A stretch of DNA of 59,093 nucleotides from Modicisalibacter tunisiensis (GTDB lineage: Bacteria > Pseudomonadota > Gammaproteobacteria > Pseudomonadales > Halomonadaceae), in the NCBI RefSeq assembly GCF_020148005.1, contig NZ_JAGXFD010000001.1, positions 555,012 to 614,104 of the forward strand, given 5' to 3'. Made by a program: the position numbers and the translations under genes. The notes under the pieces are model-generated. The model was not told the origin of the DNA. It saw only the letters and a list, made by a program, of their open reading frames with translations, and made no database searches. This document shows positions 20,601 to 31,598 of the stretch, piece by piece. The first letter of the stretch is position 1. Every line of letters starts with the position of its first letter.

Positions 20601-20627
20601 AAAAAAGTCGGGCCTCGGCCCGACTTT
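20601..20627 (-). terminator. ispH terminator
   Basis: AAGTCGGGCC / GGCCCGACTT, a 10-bp stem with a 2-base loop, followed on the minus strand by six Ts in all. A strong rho-independent terminator 23 bases past the ispH stop; it separates ispH from the pilin operon. Confidence 0.9.
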
Positions 20628-20649
20628 CGACAGCTGGTAATGGTCGCGT

Positions 20650-21603
20650 TCAGCCGCTGGCGATGACCCGTTCGCGCAGCTCCCGGGGCATCGAGAAGGT
20701 GATCGTCTCCTCCTGGCCGACCAGCTCCTCGGGCGCCTCTGCCCCCAGCTCGCGCAGCCGGGCGACGACGCCTTCCACCAGCACCTCGGGGGCACTGGCA
20801 CCGGCGGTGATGCCCACGGTCTCGACGCCCTCGAGCCAGGTCGGATCAATCTGCCTGGCGTCGTCGATCAGGCGCGCCGTGCTGCCCATGCGCTCGGCCA
20901 GCTCGCGCAGGCGGTTGGAGTTGGAGCTGTTGACGCTGCCCACCACCAGCACCAGCTCGGCCGCCTCGGCCAGCTCGCGCACCGCGTCCTGGCGATTCTG
21001 GGTGGCGTAACAGATGTCGTCCTTGCGAGGCCCGTCGATGGCGGGAAACTTGTCGCGCAGGGCATCGATCACCCGGGCAGTGTCGTCCATGGACAGCGTG
21101 GTCTGGGTGACGAAGGCCAGCTTTTCGGGGTCGCGCACCTCGAGGGCCGCCACGTCCGCCTCGTCCTCGACCAGGTAGATCGCGCCGCCGTACGAGGTGT
21201 CGTAGCGGCCCATGGTGCCCTCCACCTCGGGATGGCCGGCATGGCCGATCAGGATGCACTCCTGGCCGCGCCGCGCGTAGCGCAGCACTTCCATGTGCAC
21301 CTTGGTGACCAGCGGGCAGGTGGCGTCGAAGACCTTGAGCCCGCGGCGCTCGGCCTCCTGCTGCACGGCGCGCGAGACACCGTGGGCGGAGAAGATCACG
21401 GTGACGTCGTCGGGCACCTCGTCGAGCTCGTCGACGAAGATGGCGCCCCGCTCGCGCAGGCTTTCCACCACGTAGCGGTTGTGCACCACCTCGTGGCGCA
21501 CGTAGATGGGCGGGCCGAGCACGTCGAGCGCCCGGTCGACGATGTCGATGGCGCGATCGACGCCGGCACAGAAGCCGCGGGGGTTGGCCAGCTTGATCTG
21601 CAT
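20650..21603 (-). CDS. ispH: 4-hydroxy-3-methylbut-2-enyl diphosphate reductase
   Basis: Last enzyme of the non-mevalonate isoprenoid pathway: an iron-sulphur protein reducing HMBPP to IPP and DMAPP. The three conserved cysteines are visible in [10 protein letters not shown] (near residue 12), [10 protein letters not shown] and [10 protein letters not shown]. Full length at 317 residues. It supplies precursors for the ispB product further on. Downstream of fkpB and lspA, the classical ileS-lspA-fkpB-ispH order. Confidence 0.97.
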   Translation of the reverse strand: MQIKLANPRGFCAGVDRAIDIVDRALDVLGPPIYVRHEVVHNRYVVESLRERGAIFVDELDEVPDDVTVIFSAHGVSRAVQQEAERRGLKVFDATCPLVTKVHMEVLRYARRGQECILIGHAGHPEVEGTMGRYDTSYGGAIYLVEDEADVAALEVRDPEKLAFVTQTTLSMDDTARVIDALRDKFPAIDGPRKDDICYATQNRQDAVRELAEAAELVLVVGSVNSSNSNRLRELAERMGSTARLIDDARQIDPTWLEGVETVGITAGASAPEVLVEGVVARLRELGAEAPEELVGQEETITFSMPRELRERVIASG

Positions 21604-21658
21604 GAAGGGCCTCGCTTGATACGCCGCGTATCGTGAAGAAATGGGACAGCGGGGATGG

Positions 21659-22108
21659 TCAATGAGTCGTGGCGGGACGCACGTCGATCACCTCCACCGC
21701 GAAGGTCAGGGTACGCCCCGCCAGCGGATGGTTGAAGTCGACCTCGACGCGCTTCTCGCCGATCTCGGCGATCACCCCCGGCAGCTCGCCGCCGGCCGGG
21801 TCGGCGAAGGACATCACCAGCCCTTCCTCCAGCTCGTCGGTGTCCTCGAAGCTGTCGCGAGGGATCGACTGCACGTTCTGCGGGTTGTGCTGGCCGAAAC
21901 CGTGCTCGGGGGTGATGGTGAAGCGCCCCGACTCGCCGGCGGCCATCCCCTGGATGGGCTGCTCGAAGCCCGGCGGCAGGTTGCCGTCGCCCACCTGGAA
22001 GGTGGCCGGCTGCTTGTCTCGGGTGGAATCAACCACCGTGCCGTCCTCGAGTTCGAGGGTGAAGTGCAGGGTGACTTCCATGCCGTCACCGATCCGATAG
22101 TCGCTCAT
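21659..22108 (-). CDS. fkpB: FKBP-type peptidyl-prolyl isomerase, SlpA/FkpB type
   Basis: 149-residue SlyD-like two-domain FKBP without the metal-binding tail: [18 protein letters not shown] opens the FKBP fold, the inserted chaperone domain includes [18 protein letters not shown] 22108 is the family start; an upstream open extension is ignored. It sits between lspA and ispH in the conserved operon. Confidence 0.92.
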   Translation of the reverse strand: MSDYRIGDGMEVTLHFTLELEDGTVVDSTRDKQPATFQVGDGNLPPGFEQPIQGMAAGESGRFTITPEHGFGQHNPQNVQSIPRDSFEDTDELEEGLVMSFADPAGGELPGVIAEIGEKRVEVDFNHPLAGRTLTFAVEVIDVRPATTH

Positions 22109-22133
22109 GCTCGCAGACTCGCTATGCAGAATG

Positions 22134-22643
22134 TCACGCCCGGGCGCGCCGGGCGTCACGCAGGGATTCGACGATCAGCCCCAGCGCCCCCAGGGTGATC
22201 GCGGTATCGGCCAGGTTGAAGGCGGGGAAGTAGTGGCTTCCCCAGTGGAAGGACAGGAAGTCCACCACGTAGCCGTGCACCAGCCGGTCGTAGAGATTGC
22301 CCAGGGCGCCGCCGATGATCAGCGCCAGCGCGGCGGCCAGCCAGGTCTCGCCGCGCTTCAGGCGGGTCAGCCACACGGTCAGGCCCGCGCTGGCCCCGAC
22401 CGCGATCAGCGCGAACAGCCAGCGCTGCCAGCCGTCGTGGCCGGCCAGGAAGCTGAACGCCGCGCCGGGATTGTGCAGCAGGGTCAGGTTGAACACCGGC
22501 AGCACCTCGACCGGCCGGGCGTAGGTCAGCAGCGCACTGGCCAGCAGCTTGCTGCCCAGGTCGAGGATGATCACCAGCGCCGACAGCAGCAGCCAGCGCA
22601 ACGGTTGCCGCATGGGCACGGCCTCGCCTTCGCGACGCGTCAT
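22134..22643 (-). CDS. lspA: Lipoprotein signal peptidase (signal peptidase II)
   Basis: Inner-membrane aspartic protease that removes signal peptides from prolipoproteins such as BamD. Four hydrophobic segments are visible. Conserved motifs are DLGSKLLA, LLHNPGAAFSFLAG, the first catalytic Asp in GNLYDRLVHG and the second in FNLADTAI. ATG 22643 is chosen because AAGGAG lies 6 bases upstream; a GTG at 22658 overlaps that site. About 169 residues. Confidence 0.95.
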   Translation of the reverse strand: MTRREGEAVPMRQPLRWLLLSALVIILDLGSKLLASALLTYARPVEVLPVFNLTLLHNPGAAFSFLAGHDGWQRWLFALIAVGASAGLTVWLTRLKRGETWLAAALALIIGGALGNLYDRLVHGYVVDFLSFHWGSHYFPAFNLADTAITLGALGLIVESLRDARRARA

Positions 22644-22694
22644 CGCCTGCTCCTTCACGAGGAAATCCCCCTGGACTCGATTGCCGCGCCCGCC

Positions 22695-25529
22695 TCAGGC
22701 ATAGCGGCGAACCTCGCCGGGGCCGTCCGGCAGGTTGCTGATGCAGCGCCCGCACAGGTCCGGATGCTCGGCATGCGTGCCGACGTCCGGGCGATGGTGC
22801 CAGCAGCGCTCGCACTTGGCATGCGCGCTGGCCGCCACCGCCACGGCCAGCCCCTCCAGCTCGGTGGCCTCGGCGGCGTCGCCGGCGGCGTCCCGCGAGG
22901 CCAGATGCACCTCGCTGGTCAGCAGCACGAAGCGCAGCTCGTCGCCCAGCCGGCCCAGCGTCTCGCGCAGGTCGTCGGCGGCGTAGAGGGTGACCTCGGC
23001 GGACAGCCCGCTCTTGATGCGCTTGGCGTTGCGGGCGTCCTCCAGGCACTTGTTGACCGCCTGCTTGACCTGCAGCACCCGCTCCCAGAACTCGCGACCG
23101 AACGCGGCGCCGTCGTCGAGGGTCGCCAGGCCGGCGTAGAAGGTCTCGAGCAGCACGCTCTCGCGACGCTCGCCGGGGATGTGCTCGTAGATCTCCTCGC
23201 CGGTGAAGCTCAGGATCGGCGCCACCCAGCGCGCGAGCGCCTCGACCACGTGATACAGCGCGGTCTGGCAGCTGCGCCGTGCCAGCGAGTCGGCCTGGGT
23301 GGTGTACTGGCGATCCTTGATCACGTCCAGGTAGAAGCCGCCCAGCTCCCGCGAGCAGAAGGTATGCACCTGCTGGTAGACCTCGAGGAAGCGGTACTCG
23401 GCGTAGGCCGTCTCGATGCGTGACTGCAGCTGCGCGGCACGGTCGATCACCCACTGGTCCAGCGCCAGCAGATCGTCGAAGGCCACGGCGTCACGCGCCG
23501 GGTCGAAGCCGTTGAGGTTGGCGAGCAGGAAGCGCGCGGTGTTGCGGATGCGCCGGTAGGCATCGGCGGTGCGCTTGAGGATCTCGTCGGAGACCGCCAT
23601 CTCGCCCGAGTAGTCGGTGGAGGCCACCCACAGGCGCAGGATGTCGGCGCCCAGCTTGTCCATCACCTCCTGCGGGGCGATCACGTTGCCCACCGACTTG
23701 GACATCTTGCGGCCGTGGGCGTCGACGGTGAAGCCGTGGGTCAGCAGCCCCTTGTAGGGCGGATGGCCGTCGATCGCGCAGCCGGTGAGCAGCGAGGAGT
23801 GGAACCAGCCGCGATGCTGGTCGGAACCTTCCAGGTACAGGTCGGCCCGCGGCCCCCGGGCATGGCCGAGGGCGTGGGAGCCGCGCAGCACGTGCCAGTG
23901 GGTGGTGCCGGAGTCGAACCACACGTCGAGGGTGTCGGTGGTCTTCTCGTAGTCGGCGGCCTCGTCGCCGAGCAGCTCGGCGGCGTCGAGCCGGAACCAG
24001 GCGTCGATGCCCTCGGCCTCGATACGCTGTGCCACGGCCTCCATCAGTTCCAGCGTGCGCGGGTGCAGCTCGCCGGTGGCCTTGTGCAGGAAGAACGGGA
24101 TCGGCACGCCCCAGTTGCGCTGGCGCGAGATGCACCAGTCGGGCCGGTTGGCGATCATGCTGTGCAGCCGTGCCTTGCCCCAGGCCGGAATGAACTGGGT
24201 GGCCTCGATGCCTTCCAGGGCTCGCTCGCGCAGGGTCTTGCCGTCCTCGCCGCGAATGTCCATGCCCACGAACCACTGCGCGGTGGCGCGGTAGATCACC
24301 GGCGTCTTGTGGCGCCAGCAGTGCATGTAGCTGTGGGTGATCTTCTCGTGGGCGAGCAGCGCCCCGACTTCCTCCAGCTTGGCGACGATCTGCGGGTTGG
24401 CCTTCCAGATCAACTGGCCGCCGAAGAACGGCAGATCGTCGGCGTAGACGCCGTCACTCTGCACCGGGTTGCGGATCTCGTCGAACTCCATGCCGTAGGC
24501 ACGGCAGGTGACGAAGTCGTCCTCGCCGTAGGCCGGCGCCGAGTGGACGATGCCGGTCCCCGCGTCGGTGGCCACGTAGTCGCCCAGGTACACCGGCGAC
24601 AGGCGATCGTAGAACGGATGACGGAAACGCAGGTTCTCGAGGCGCGCCCCGGTGGTGGTGGCCAGCGTCTCGCCGCTCAGCCCGAAGCGCTCGAGGCTGC
24701 TGTCGACCAGGTCCTCGGCGAGCACCAGCAGCCGCTCGCCGGTATCGACCAGCGCGTAGTCCACCTCGGGGTGCACGTTGAGCGCCTGGTTGGCGGGGAT
24801 GGTCCAGGGCGTGGTGGTCCAGATCACCACCGCCGCCGGCTTGCTCAGGGCGTCGAGACCGAAGGCCTCGGCCAGCGCCGCGGGGTCATCGGCGGCGAAG
24901 GCCACGTCGATGGCGTCGGACTTCTTGTCGGCGTACTCGACCTCGGCCTCGGCCAGCGCCGAGCCGCAGTCGAAACACCAGTTGACCGGTTTCAGGCCCT
25001 TGAACACGTAGCCGTGGCGGACCATCTCGGCCAGCGCGCGTACCTCGCCCGCCTCGTTGGCGAAATCCATGGTGCGGTACGGATGCGCCCAGTCGCCCAC
25101 CACGCCCAGGCGCACGAAGTCCTTGCGCTGGCCGTCGATCTGCTCGGCGGCGTACTCGCGGCACAGCGCGCGCGCCTCGTCCGGCGGCAGGTGCTTGCCG
25201 TGCAGCGTCTCGATCTTGTGCTCGATGGGCAGCCCGTGGCAGTCCCAGCCCGGCACGTAGGGCGCGTCGAAACCGGCCAGCCCCTTGGCCTTGATGATGA
25301 TGTCCTTGAGGATCTTGTTGACGGCATGCCCGATGTGAATGCTGCCGTTGGCATACGGAGGGCCATCGTGCAGCACGAAGGACTGGCGATCCCGCCCCGC
25401 CTCGCGCAGGCGCTGGTAGAGATCGAGCTCCTGCCAGCGCTGGAGGCGCGCCGGTTCCCGCTTGGGCAGATTGCCGCGCATCGGGAAGTCGGTTTCTGGC
25501 AGGTTGAGAGTGTGCTTGTAGTCGCTCAT
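22695..25529 (-). CDS. ileS: Isoleucyl-tRNA synthetase
   Basis: Charges tRNA-Ile, with CP1 editing of valine. 944 residues as usual for the bacterial type. HIGH motif in [11 protein letters not shown] (about residue 65), KMSKS in [10 protein letters not shown] (about residue 610), and a C-terminal zinc finger CERCWHH...CGRC. It follows ribF with a 9-bp gap and precedes lspA, the standard operon. Confidence 0.98.
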   Translation of the reverse strand: MSDYKHTLNLPETDFPMRGNLPKREPARLQRWQELDLYQRLREAGRDRQSFVLHDGPPYANGSIHIGHAVNKILKDIIIKAKGLAGFDAPYVPGWDCHGLPIEHKIETLHGKHLPPDEARALCREYAAEQIDGQRKDFVRLGVVGDWAHPYRTMDFANEAGEVRALAEMVRHGYVFKGLKPVNWCFDCGSALAEAEVEYADKKSDAIDVAFAADDPAALAEAFGLDALSKPAAVVIWTTTPWTIPANQALNVHPEVDYALVDTGERLLVLAEDLVDSSLERFGLSGETLATTTGARLENLRFRHPFYDRLSPVYLGDYVATDAGTGIVHSAPAYGEDDFVTCRAYGMEFDEIRNPVQSDGVYADDLPFFGGQLIWKANPQIVAKLEEVGALLAHEKITHSYMHCWRHKTPVIYRATAQWFVGMDIRGEDGKTLRERALEGIEATQFIPAWGKARLHSMIANRPDWCISRQRNWGVPIPFFLHKATGELHPRTLELMEAVAQRIEAEGIDAWFRLDAAELLGDEAADYEKTTDTLDVWFDSGTTHWHVLRGSHALGHARGPRADLYLEGSDQHRGWFHSSLLTGCAIDGHPPYKGLLTHGFTVDAHGRKMSKSVGNVIAPQEVMDKLGADILRLWVASTDYSGEMAVSDEILKRTADAYRRIRNTARFLLANLNGFDPARDAVAFDDLLALDQWVIDRAAQLQSRIETAYAEYRFLEVYQQVHTFCSRELGGFYLDVIKDRQYTTQADSLARRSCQTALYHVVEALARWVAPILSFTGEEIYEHIPGERRESVLLETFYAGLATLDDGAAFGREFWERVLQVKQAVNKCLEDARNAKRIKSGLSAEVTLYAADDLRETLGRLGDELRFVLLTSEVHLASRDAAGDAAEATELEGLAVAVAASAHAKCERCWHHRPDVGTHAEHPDLCGRCISNLPDGPGEVRRYA

Positions 25530-25538
25530 AGCCTTGGG

Positions 25539-26588
25539 TCAGCCGTCATCGTTGTCGGCGGACGCATCCGCCGGGAAATCGGAAGTCGTGGAACCCGGCG
25601 CCAGCGGCGCCGAGGCCAGCTCGGAGAGACACGCCCCGCCGTCATGCCCCGAGGCGACGGCGTGTTGACGAAAGTAGGCCCGCGCGCGCGCCTGGTCGAG
25701 GGTGATCTGGTGCTTGAGCGCCTCGAGGCCGTCGAAGGTCAGCTCGCCGCGCAGCCGGGCGCAGGGCAGCACCTCGATCACCTGGCCGTAGAGGTCCTCG
25801 TCGACATCGAACAGATGCACCTCCAGCACCGGGCGCGAGGCCCCGACCGTGGGCCGCCAGCCGACGTTCGCCACCCCCGGCAGGCAGCGCCCGTCGGCGA
25901 GCCGGGTCAGCACCGCATAGACCCCGCGCAGGGCCAGCGGCCCGGGCAGCAGCGGCACGTTGGCGGTGGGCACGCCGATGGTGCGCCCCAGCTGGCGATC
26001 GGCGACGACCCGGCCGATGAAGCGATAGGGCCGCCCCAGCAGCCGTGCGGCCTGGTAGAAGTTGCCGCTGGCCAGCAGCGTGCGGATGCGGGTGCTGGAG
26101 ACCCGCTCGTCGTCGAGCAGGAAGGTCCGGGTGTGCTCGACCCCGAAGCCTTCCTGCTCGCCGATCTCGCGCAGCAGGGCGAAGTCCCCGCGCCGATCGC
26201 AGCCGAAGCGGAAGTCGTCGCCCACCACCAGATGGCGCACGCCCAGCCCCTCGAGCAGCACGCGATCGACAAAGGCCCGGGCGGTCAGGCTGCGCAGCGC
26301 CTCGTTGAAGGGCAGGCAGACGATGCGCTCGGCGCCGTGCTCGGCGAGCAGGCGCACCTTGTCGCGCAGCCGGGTCAGCCGCGGCGGCGCCTGGTCGCCG
26401 GCGAAGTACTCGCGTGGCTGCGGCTCGAAGATCACCACGGTCACCGGCAGCGCCAGCGCCCGCGCCCGGTCGCGCAGCTGGTCGAGGATCGCCTGATGAC
26501 CGCGATGCACGCCATCGAAGTTGCCGATGGTCGCCACGCATCCCCGGTGATGCGCTTTCAGATTGTGCAGACCGCGGATCAGTTGCAT
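25539..26588 (-). CDS. ribF: Bifunctional riboflavin kinase / FAD synthetase
   Basis: Converts riboflavin to FMN and FAD. The N-terminal nucleotidyltransferase domain has IGNFDGVHRGHQ, the C-terminal kinase domain has the GVPTANVP and GVYAV motifs. ATG 26588 gives 349 residues; the upstream in-frame ATGs lack similarity. The last 40 residues are low-complexity and may be disordered. Confidence 0.95.
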   Translation of the reverse strand: MQLIRGLHNLKAHHRGCVATIGNFDGVHRGHQAILDQLRDRARALALPVTVVIFEPQPREYFAGDQAPPRLTRLRDKVRLLAEHGAERIVCLPFNEALRSLTARAFVDRVLLEGLGVRHLVVGDDFRFGCDRRGDFALLREIGEQEGFGVEHTRTFLLDDERVSSTRIRTLLASGNFYQAARLLGRPYRFIGRVVADRQLGRTIGVPTANVPLLPGPLALRGVYAVLTRLADGRCLPGVANVGWRPTVGASRPVLEVHLFDVDEDLYGQVIEVLPCARLRGELTFDGLEALKHQITLDQARARAYFRQHAVASGHDGGACLSELASAPLAPGSTTSDFPADASADNDDG

Positions 26589-26651
26589 ACGTCGCTCGGG
26601 CATCATCAAATCGTCGATTATAACGAAGGGGATGGGGCTTGACAGCCGCCA

Positions 26652-28304
26652 TCACCCCTGCAGGCGAAAGTCACGCAGGCGCACCCCGGTCGCCCACAGC
26701 CAGGCAAAGTAGGTCGCGGCCCCGCCGACCACCAGGGCCGCGAGCCAGGCCGCGCGGCGCCAGACACTCCAGTCGAGCCACACATGCCAGTCCGGCGACA
26801 GCCACCACAGCCCGCCCACCATCAGGGCGCAACCGCCCGTCAGCTGCAAGGCATAGCGCCCCCAGCCGGGCTGGAAGACCAGCACGCCGCGCCGGCGCAA
26901 CCCCCGGGCCAGCAACCCGGCATTGACGAAGGCCGACGCCGAGGTGGCCAGCGCCAGCCCGGCATGCGCCAGCGGCAGGATCAGCGCCAGGTTGAAGGCC
27001 ATGTTGGCGACCATGGCGACGATGCCGATCTTCACCGGCGTGGCAGTGTCCTGGCGGGCGAAGTAGCCCGGCGCCAGGACCTTGATCAGCATGAAGGCCA
27101 CCAGCCCCAGCGCATAGGCGCGCAGGCTCCTCGACGCCATGACGATGTCGTGGTCGGTCATCGCCCCGTAGTGGAACAGGCTGACCAGCAGCGGCTCGGC
27201 GAGCACCACCAGCGCCAGCGCCGCCGGCAGGCCCAGCAGCAGCACGGCGCGCAGCGACCAGTCGAGCATCTTCGCGAAATGCTCGCGGGACTGCTCGGCA
27301 TGGCGCTTGGACAGCGCCGGCAGGATCACCGTGCCGATCGCCACACCGAACACCCCCAGCGGCAGCTCCACCAGGCGATCCGAATAGTAGAGCCACGACA
27401 CGCTCCCCGAGGCGAGCAGCGAGGCCAGCACGGTATCCAGCAGCAGATTGACCTGCGACACCGAGACCCCGAACAGGGCCGGCGCCATCAGCCACAGGAC
27501 GCGCCGCACGCCGGGATGGCGAAAGCGCGGCCAGGGCCGCGGCAGCAGCCCCTGACGCGCCAGGAACGGCACCTGAAAGGCCAGCTGGGCCGCCCCGGCG
27601 ATCAGCACCCCCCAGGCCAGGGCCATCGACGGCACCGCCATCCACGGGGTCAGCCACACCGCGGCGCCGATCAGCACCAGGTTGAGCAGCACCGGGGTGA
27701 AGGCCGGTACGGCGAAGCGATTCCAGGTATTGAGCACGCTGCCGGAAAACGCCGTCAGCGAGATCAGCAGCAGGTAGGGAAACGTCAGCCGCAGCATGTC
27801 GGCGGTCAGCGCCAGCTTCTCGGGATCGCGGCCGAAGCCCGGCGCGAACAGCCAGGCCAGCCAGGGCGCGGCCAGCATCGCCAGGGCGGTGAGCAGGGCC
27901 AGGACCAGCGTCAGGCTCCCCGAGACCGCATCGAGCAGTTCGCGCACCTCCTCGCGGGTACGCTGCGTGGCGTACTCGGAGAGCACCGGCACGAAGGCCT
28001 GGTTGAAGGCCCCCTCGGCGAACAGCCGGCGCATGAAGTTGGGGATCTTGAACGCCACGAAGAAGGCATCGGCGCCGCTGCCGGCCCCGAACAGCGCGGC
28101 GATGGTCACGTCGCGCACCAGCCCCATCACCCGCGAGATCATGGTCATCACGCTGACCACCAGCCCCGAGCGCAGCAGCCCCCCGCGACGCGATGCCGCC
28201 CTGCCCGGGGCCGACTCGGGGCCGCCGTCACCCGCGGCGGGCGAGACGCCGGTGACGTCATCGGCGGTCACGCGGCGACCGGACTGGGCTTGCTGCTCGG
28301 CCAT
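26652..28304 (-). CDS. murJ: Lipid II flippase MurJ
   Basis: MOP-superfamily membrane protein (MviN) that flips the peptidoglycan precursor lipid II. About 14 hydrophobic segments; family landmarks are SRVMGLVRDVTIAALFG and FAEGAFNQAFVPVL near the N-terminus. The first 45 residues form a polar extension rich in Gly, Ser and Pro, which is longer than usual. ATG 28304 lies 5 bases after AAGGAGG; a GTG one codon earlier is less well placed. Confidence 0.95.
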   Translation of the reverse strand: MAEQQAQSGRRVTADDVTGVSPAAGDGGPESAPGRAASRRGGLLRSGLVVSVMTMISRVMGLVRDVTIAALFGAGSGADAFFVAFKIPNFMRRLFAEGAFNQAFVPVLSEYATQRTREEVRELLDAVSGSLTLVLALLTALAMLAAPWLAWLFAPGFGRDPEKLALTADMLRLTFPYLLLISLTAFSGSVLNTWNRFAVPAFTPVLLNLVLIGAAVWLTPWMAVPSMALAWGVLIAGAAQLAFQVPFLARQGLLPRPWPRFRHPGVRRVLWLMAPALFGVSVSQVNLLLDTVLASLLASGSVSWLYYSDRLVELPLGVFGVAIGTVILPALSKRHAEQSREHFAKMLDWSLRAVLLLGLPAALALVVLAEPLLVSLFHYGAMTDHDIVMASRSLRAYALGLVAFMLIKVLAPGYFARQDTATPVKIGIVAMVANMAFNLALILPLAHAGLALATSASAFVNAGLLARGLRRRGVLVFQPGWGRYALQLTGGCALMVGGLWWLSPDWHVWLDWSVWRRAAWLAALVVGGAATYFAWLWATGVRLRDFRLQG

Positions 28305-28360
28305 CACGCCTCCTTGCTGACCCTCACGCCACCGGCGGCACGCACGCGGGTGGCACGCAC

Positions 28361-28387
28361 AAAAAAACCGGCCGTAGCCGGTTTTTC
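28361..28387 (-). terminator. rpsT terminator
   Basis: AAAAACCGGC / GCCGGTTTTT with a short loop, giving a seven-T run on the minus strand. It stands between rpsT and murJ; because of the A/T symmetry it could also work on the other strand. Confidence 0.88.
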
Positions 28388-28440
28388 GAGAACCCGTGAC
28401 CGTCGGGCGCGCCGACGGTCATCGGCTCAGCGACACCGGC

Positions 28441-28707
28441 TCAGGCCGCCAGCGCCTTGATCCGCTTGTTGAGACGGCTCTTGATGCGGGCCGCCTTCTT
28501 CTTGGACAGCGCGTCCTTGTCGGCGATGCGGTCGATGACCGGCTGCGCCGCCTTGAACGCGTCCATGGCCTGGGCGTGATCGCCGGTCTGGATCGCCTTG
28601 ATCACACGCTTGACGTAGGTCCGCACCATGCTGCGCTGGCTGGCGTTGTGCTTGCGACGCTGTTCCGCCTGGCGCGCGCGCTTCTGGGCTTGCTTGGTAT
28701 TCGCCAC
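28441..28707 (-). CDS. rpsT: 30S ribosomal protein S20
   Basis: 88-residue basic protein binding 16S rRNA early in 30S assembly; the typical MANTKQAQKRARQAEQRRKH opening is seen. The start codon is GTG, 7 or so bases after AAGGAG. Non-ATG starts are also known in E. coli rpsT, where S20 represses its own translation. Confidence 0.97.
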   Translation of the reverse strand: MANTKQAQKRARQAEQRRKHNASQRSMVRTYVKRVIKAIQTGDHAQAMDAFKAAQPVIDRIADKDALSKKKAARIKSRLNKRIKALAA

Positions 28708-28948
28708 CGTAATCTCCTTGGAGAATCGCTAAATTCGGTAGATAAGTCTTTGACCGGCTTCGACTCTTCGGATCCGCCGAAGCGGTTTGGCCGCTCAACA
28801 ACCACGGGCCATGTCTGAGAGGATGCGGCATTCTAGCACGGCGCCCCGGGGCTTGCCACAGCCCGCGCGGTGCCTGAGTCGAGTCCCGCGGCACACTTCC
28901 GGCCGGCGGGGCTATCCGAAAAGTCGGCGGGCGAGGGCCAGCCAGGCC

Positions 28949-29017
28949 GTGGGAGCGACTTCAGTCGCGATGAAGCCGCCACCGGGCCGCCGTTGTCGGG
29001 GATGAATCCCCTCCCAC
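28949..29017. repeat. REP-like inverted pair
   Basis: The 396-bp gap between proB and rpsT has no gene. It holds GTGGGAGCGACTTCAGTCGC (28949-28968), whose gcgact-tc-agtcgc core forms a hairpin, and about 45 bases on an inverted partner ending CTCCCAC (29011-29017). The unit resembles the GTGGGAGCGRCTTCAGYCGCGA repetitive extragenic palindromes known from Pseudomonas. The rest of the gap carries the rpsT promoter region at the left and nothing else I can identify. Confidence 0.6.
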
Positions 29018-29103
29018 AGACTACTCCGGCAGGCCGGCCAGCCTGGCTTGCTCCGACTGGCCGGAGGGAGCGCCCGTGAACACCTGATGGGGGGGGTATA
29101 CCG

Positions 29104-30246
29104 CTACAGCACCACCAGGTTGTCGCGATGGATCAGCTCCGGGGCTTCCATGTAGCCGAGGATCGCCTCGATCTGGTGGCTCGGCTGGCCGAGCAGGCGC
29201 GCCGCCGCATCGCTGCCGTAGTTGACCAGCCCCTTGGCCACCCGCTCGCCCTGCTCGTCGACACAGACCACCATGTCGCCGCGCACGAAATGCCCCTCGA
29301 CGGCCCGCACGCCCACCGGCAGCAGGCTCGAGCCGCGATCGCGCAGCACGCTCACCGCGCCGGCATCCAGGGTCAGGGTGCCGCGCACCTTCAACTGCCC
29401 GGCGAGCCAGCGCTTGCGCGCGGCCAGCGGCGCGTGCTCGGGCCGCAGCAGCGTGCCCAGCCGCTCGCCGTCGATCAGCCGGGTCAGCACGTCCGCCTGG
29501 CGGCCGCCGGCGATCGCCGTCACCGCCCCGGAGCGCGCCGCCAGCCGGGCCGCGCGGATCTTGGTGGTCATGCCGCCACGCCCCAGCACGCCGCCGCCGC
29601 CGGCCATCGCCGCCAGCCGCGGGTCGTCGGCGCGCCCCTCGGGAATCAGCGCGGCCTGCGGGTTGTGGCGCGGGTCGGCGTCGTAGAGCCCTTCCTGGTC
29701 GGTGAGGATGACCAGGGCATCGGCCTCGAGCAGGTTGGCCACCAGTGCGCCCAGGGTGTCGTTGTCGCCGAAGCGGATCTCGTCGGTGACCACGGTGTCG
29801 TTCTCGTTGACCACCGGGATCACCCGCAGGTCGACCAGGGTGCGCAGCGCGGAGCGCGCGTTGAGGTAGCGCTTGCGGTTGGACAGGTCGTCGTGGGTCA
29901 GCAGCACCTGGGCGCTGCGCAGCTCGTGACGGGCGAAGTGGCCCTGATAGCACTGCGCCAGGCCGGTCTGGCCCACCGCCGCGGCGGCCTGCAGCTCGTG
30001 GACCGCCGAGGGACGCACGCTCCAGCCGAGCTGCGCCATGCCCGCCGCCACCGCGCCGGAGGAGACCAGCACCACCTCGATGCCGCGTGCATGCAGCGCG
30101 GCGATCTGGTCGACCCAGCCGCCGATGGCCGGCTCGTCGAGGCCGCGACCGTCATCGGTCAGCAGCGCGCTGCCGATCTTCACCACCACGCGCCGCGCGC
30201 CGGTCAGCGCCTCGCGTCCCGGCGCCCGCTCGTCGTTGCTCTGCAT
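29104..30246 (-). CDS. proB: Glutamate 5-kinase
   Basis: First enzyme of proline synthesis (glutamate to glutamyl-5-phosphate), also relevant for osmotolerance. N-terminal amino-acid kinase domain ([30 protein letters not shown]) and C-terminal PUA domain (about residues 285-370). 380 residues, ATG preceded by GAGGAGAGG. Next to obgE as in many gammaproteobacteria. Confidence 0.96.
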   Translation of the reverse strand: MQSNDERAPGREALTGARRVVVKIGSALLTDDGRGLDEPAIGGWVDQIAALHARGIEVVLVSSGAVAAGMAQLGWSVRPSAVHELQAAAAVGQTGLAQCYQGHFARHELRSAQVLLTHDDLSNRKRYLNARSALRTLVDLRVIPVVNENDTVVTDEIRFGDNDTLGALVANLLEADALVILTDQEGLYDADPRHNPQAALIPEGRADDPRLAAMAGGGGVLGRGGMTTKIRAARLAARSGAVTAIAGGRQADVLTRLIDGERLGTLLRPEHAPLAARKRWLAGQLKVRGTLTLDAGAVSVLRDRGSSLLPVGVRAVEGHFVRGDMVVCVDEQGERVAKGLVNYGSDAAARLLGQPSHQIEAILGYMEAPELIHRDNLVVL

Positions 30247-30303
30247 CCTCTCCTCGACTCCACTGCTGTCCCGGCCCGGGGCGCCCGACAGGCACCCGTC
30301 GCC

Positions 30304-31500
30304 TCAGGGGGCGTACTCGACCTCGACATCGTAATCGTCGTCGTCGAAGTCGTCATCGTCGTCCACGTCCTCGCGGGCCGGCTTGCGCTTGCGGCTCAAC
30401 CGCGACTCGGCGCGCGCCACCGCCTCGGCCTCCATGCGTGCGCGCATCTCGCGCTCGCGCTCAGCGACCACCTCGTCCTCGGTCTCGAGGATGCGCTGGT
30501 CGGTCAGCCAGCGGTGCACCGCCTCCACCAGCGGCCGCGTCCCCTCGGCGGCGATCGCCGAGATGCGGAACACCGGTCCTTCCCAGGCCAGCGCCGCGAC
30601 GATCGCCTCGGCGCGTGCCTCGCGCTCGTCCTCGGGCAGCAGGTCGAGCTTGTTGAGCACCAGCCAGCGCGGCCGCTCGGCCAGGGCCGGCGAGAACTGC
30701 TCGAGCTCGCGGGCGATGGCCCGGGCCGACTCGACCGGGTCGGACTCGTCGAACGGCGCCACATCGACCACGTGCAGCAGCAGCCGCGTGCGGGTCAGGT
30801 GCTTGAGAAAGCGCAGCCCCAGCCCGGCGCCGTCGGAGGCGCCCTCGATCAGCCCCGGCACGTCGGCCATCACGAAGTGCTCATGGGTGCCCAGCTTGAC
30901 CACCCCGAGGTTGGGCACCAGCGTGGTGAACGGGTAGTTGGCGACCTTGGGCTTGGCGGCCGACACGGCGCGGATCAGCGTCGACTTGCCGGCATTGGGC
31001 ATGCCCAGCAGGCCGACATCGGCCATCACCTTCATTTCCAGACGCAGGTTGCGCCGCTCGCCCGGCGTGCCCGGCGTGGTCTTGCGCGGCGCGCGATTGG
31101 TCGAGGACTTGAAGTGGATATTGCCCAGCCCGCGACGCCCGCCCTGGGCGACCAGCACAACCTGACCGGACTCGGTGACATCGGCGATCACCTCGAGGGT
31201 ATCCTCGTCGATCACCGTGGTGCCCACCGGCACCTTGACGTGCAGGTCGTCGCCGGCCTTGCCGCTCATCTGGCGGCCCTGCCCCGGCTGACCGTTGGGG
31301 GCCTTGTAGAAGCGCTGATACTTGAAATCGATCAGGGTGTTCAGCGCGTCGTCGCCGATCAGGTAGACACTGCCGCCGTGGCCGCCGTCGCCGCCGTCCG
31401 GCCCGCCCTTGGGCACGAACTTCTCGCGGCGGAAGCTCAGGCAGCCCTTGCCGCCGTTGCCGGCCTCCACGATGATCGATGCTTCGTCGACGAATTGCAT
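30304..31500 (-). CDS. obgE: GTPase Obg/CgtA
   Basis: Ribosome-assembly GTPase that also responds to ppGpp. Glycine-rich Obg fold (residues 1-158), G domain with [10 protein letters not shown] and [13 protein letters not shown], and a strongly acidic Asp-rich tail at the C-terminus. ATG 31500 gives 398 residues; an upstream in-frame ATG gives only seven extra. It follows rplU-rpmA in the conserved cluster. Confidence 0.96.
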   Translation of the reverse strand: MQFVDEASIIVEAGNGGKGCLSFRREKFVPKGGPDGGDGGHGGSVYLIGDDALNTLIDFKYQRFYKAPNGQPGQGRQMSGKAGDDLHVKVPVGTTVIDEDTLEVIADVTESGQVVLVAQGGRRGLGNIHFKSSTNRAPRKTTPGTPGERRNLRLEMKVMADVGLLGMPNAGKSTLIRAVSAAKPKVANYPFTTLVPNLGVVKLGTHEHFVMADVPGLIEGASDGAGLGLRFLKHLTRTRLLLHVVDVAPFDESDPVESARAIARELEQFSPALAERPRWLVLNKLDLLPEDEREARAEAIVAALAWEGPVFRISAIAAEGTRPLVEAVHRWLTDQRILETEDEVVAEREREMRARMEAEAVARAESRLSRKRKPAREDVDDDDDFDDDDYDVEVEYAP

Positions 31501-31538
31501 TGGACACTCTCCCGACGGCACAGGCCGTCATGATACAA

Positions 31539-31561
31539 GAAGGCCCCGCCATGGCGGGGCC
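31539..31561 (-). terminator. rpmA terminator / attenuator before obgE
   Basis: GGCCCCGCCATGGCGGGGCC, a fully palindromic stem followed on the minus strand by ttcttgt. It lies in the 98-bp gap between rpmA and obgE and probably reduces read-through from ribosomal genes into obgE. Confidence 0.75.
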
Positions 31562-31598
31562 GGATGGCGAGGCCTTCCTGCGTCGATTCGCGACGGTC

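Noticed and set aside
23715-26642. A 975-codon open frame antisense to ileS and ribF
   Set aside because: A shadow of two unmistakable genes; low-complexity product and no family features.
29128-31533. An 801-codon open frame antisense to proB and obgE
   Set aside because: Same reason: both minus-strand genes are certain and the antisense product resembles no protein.
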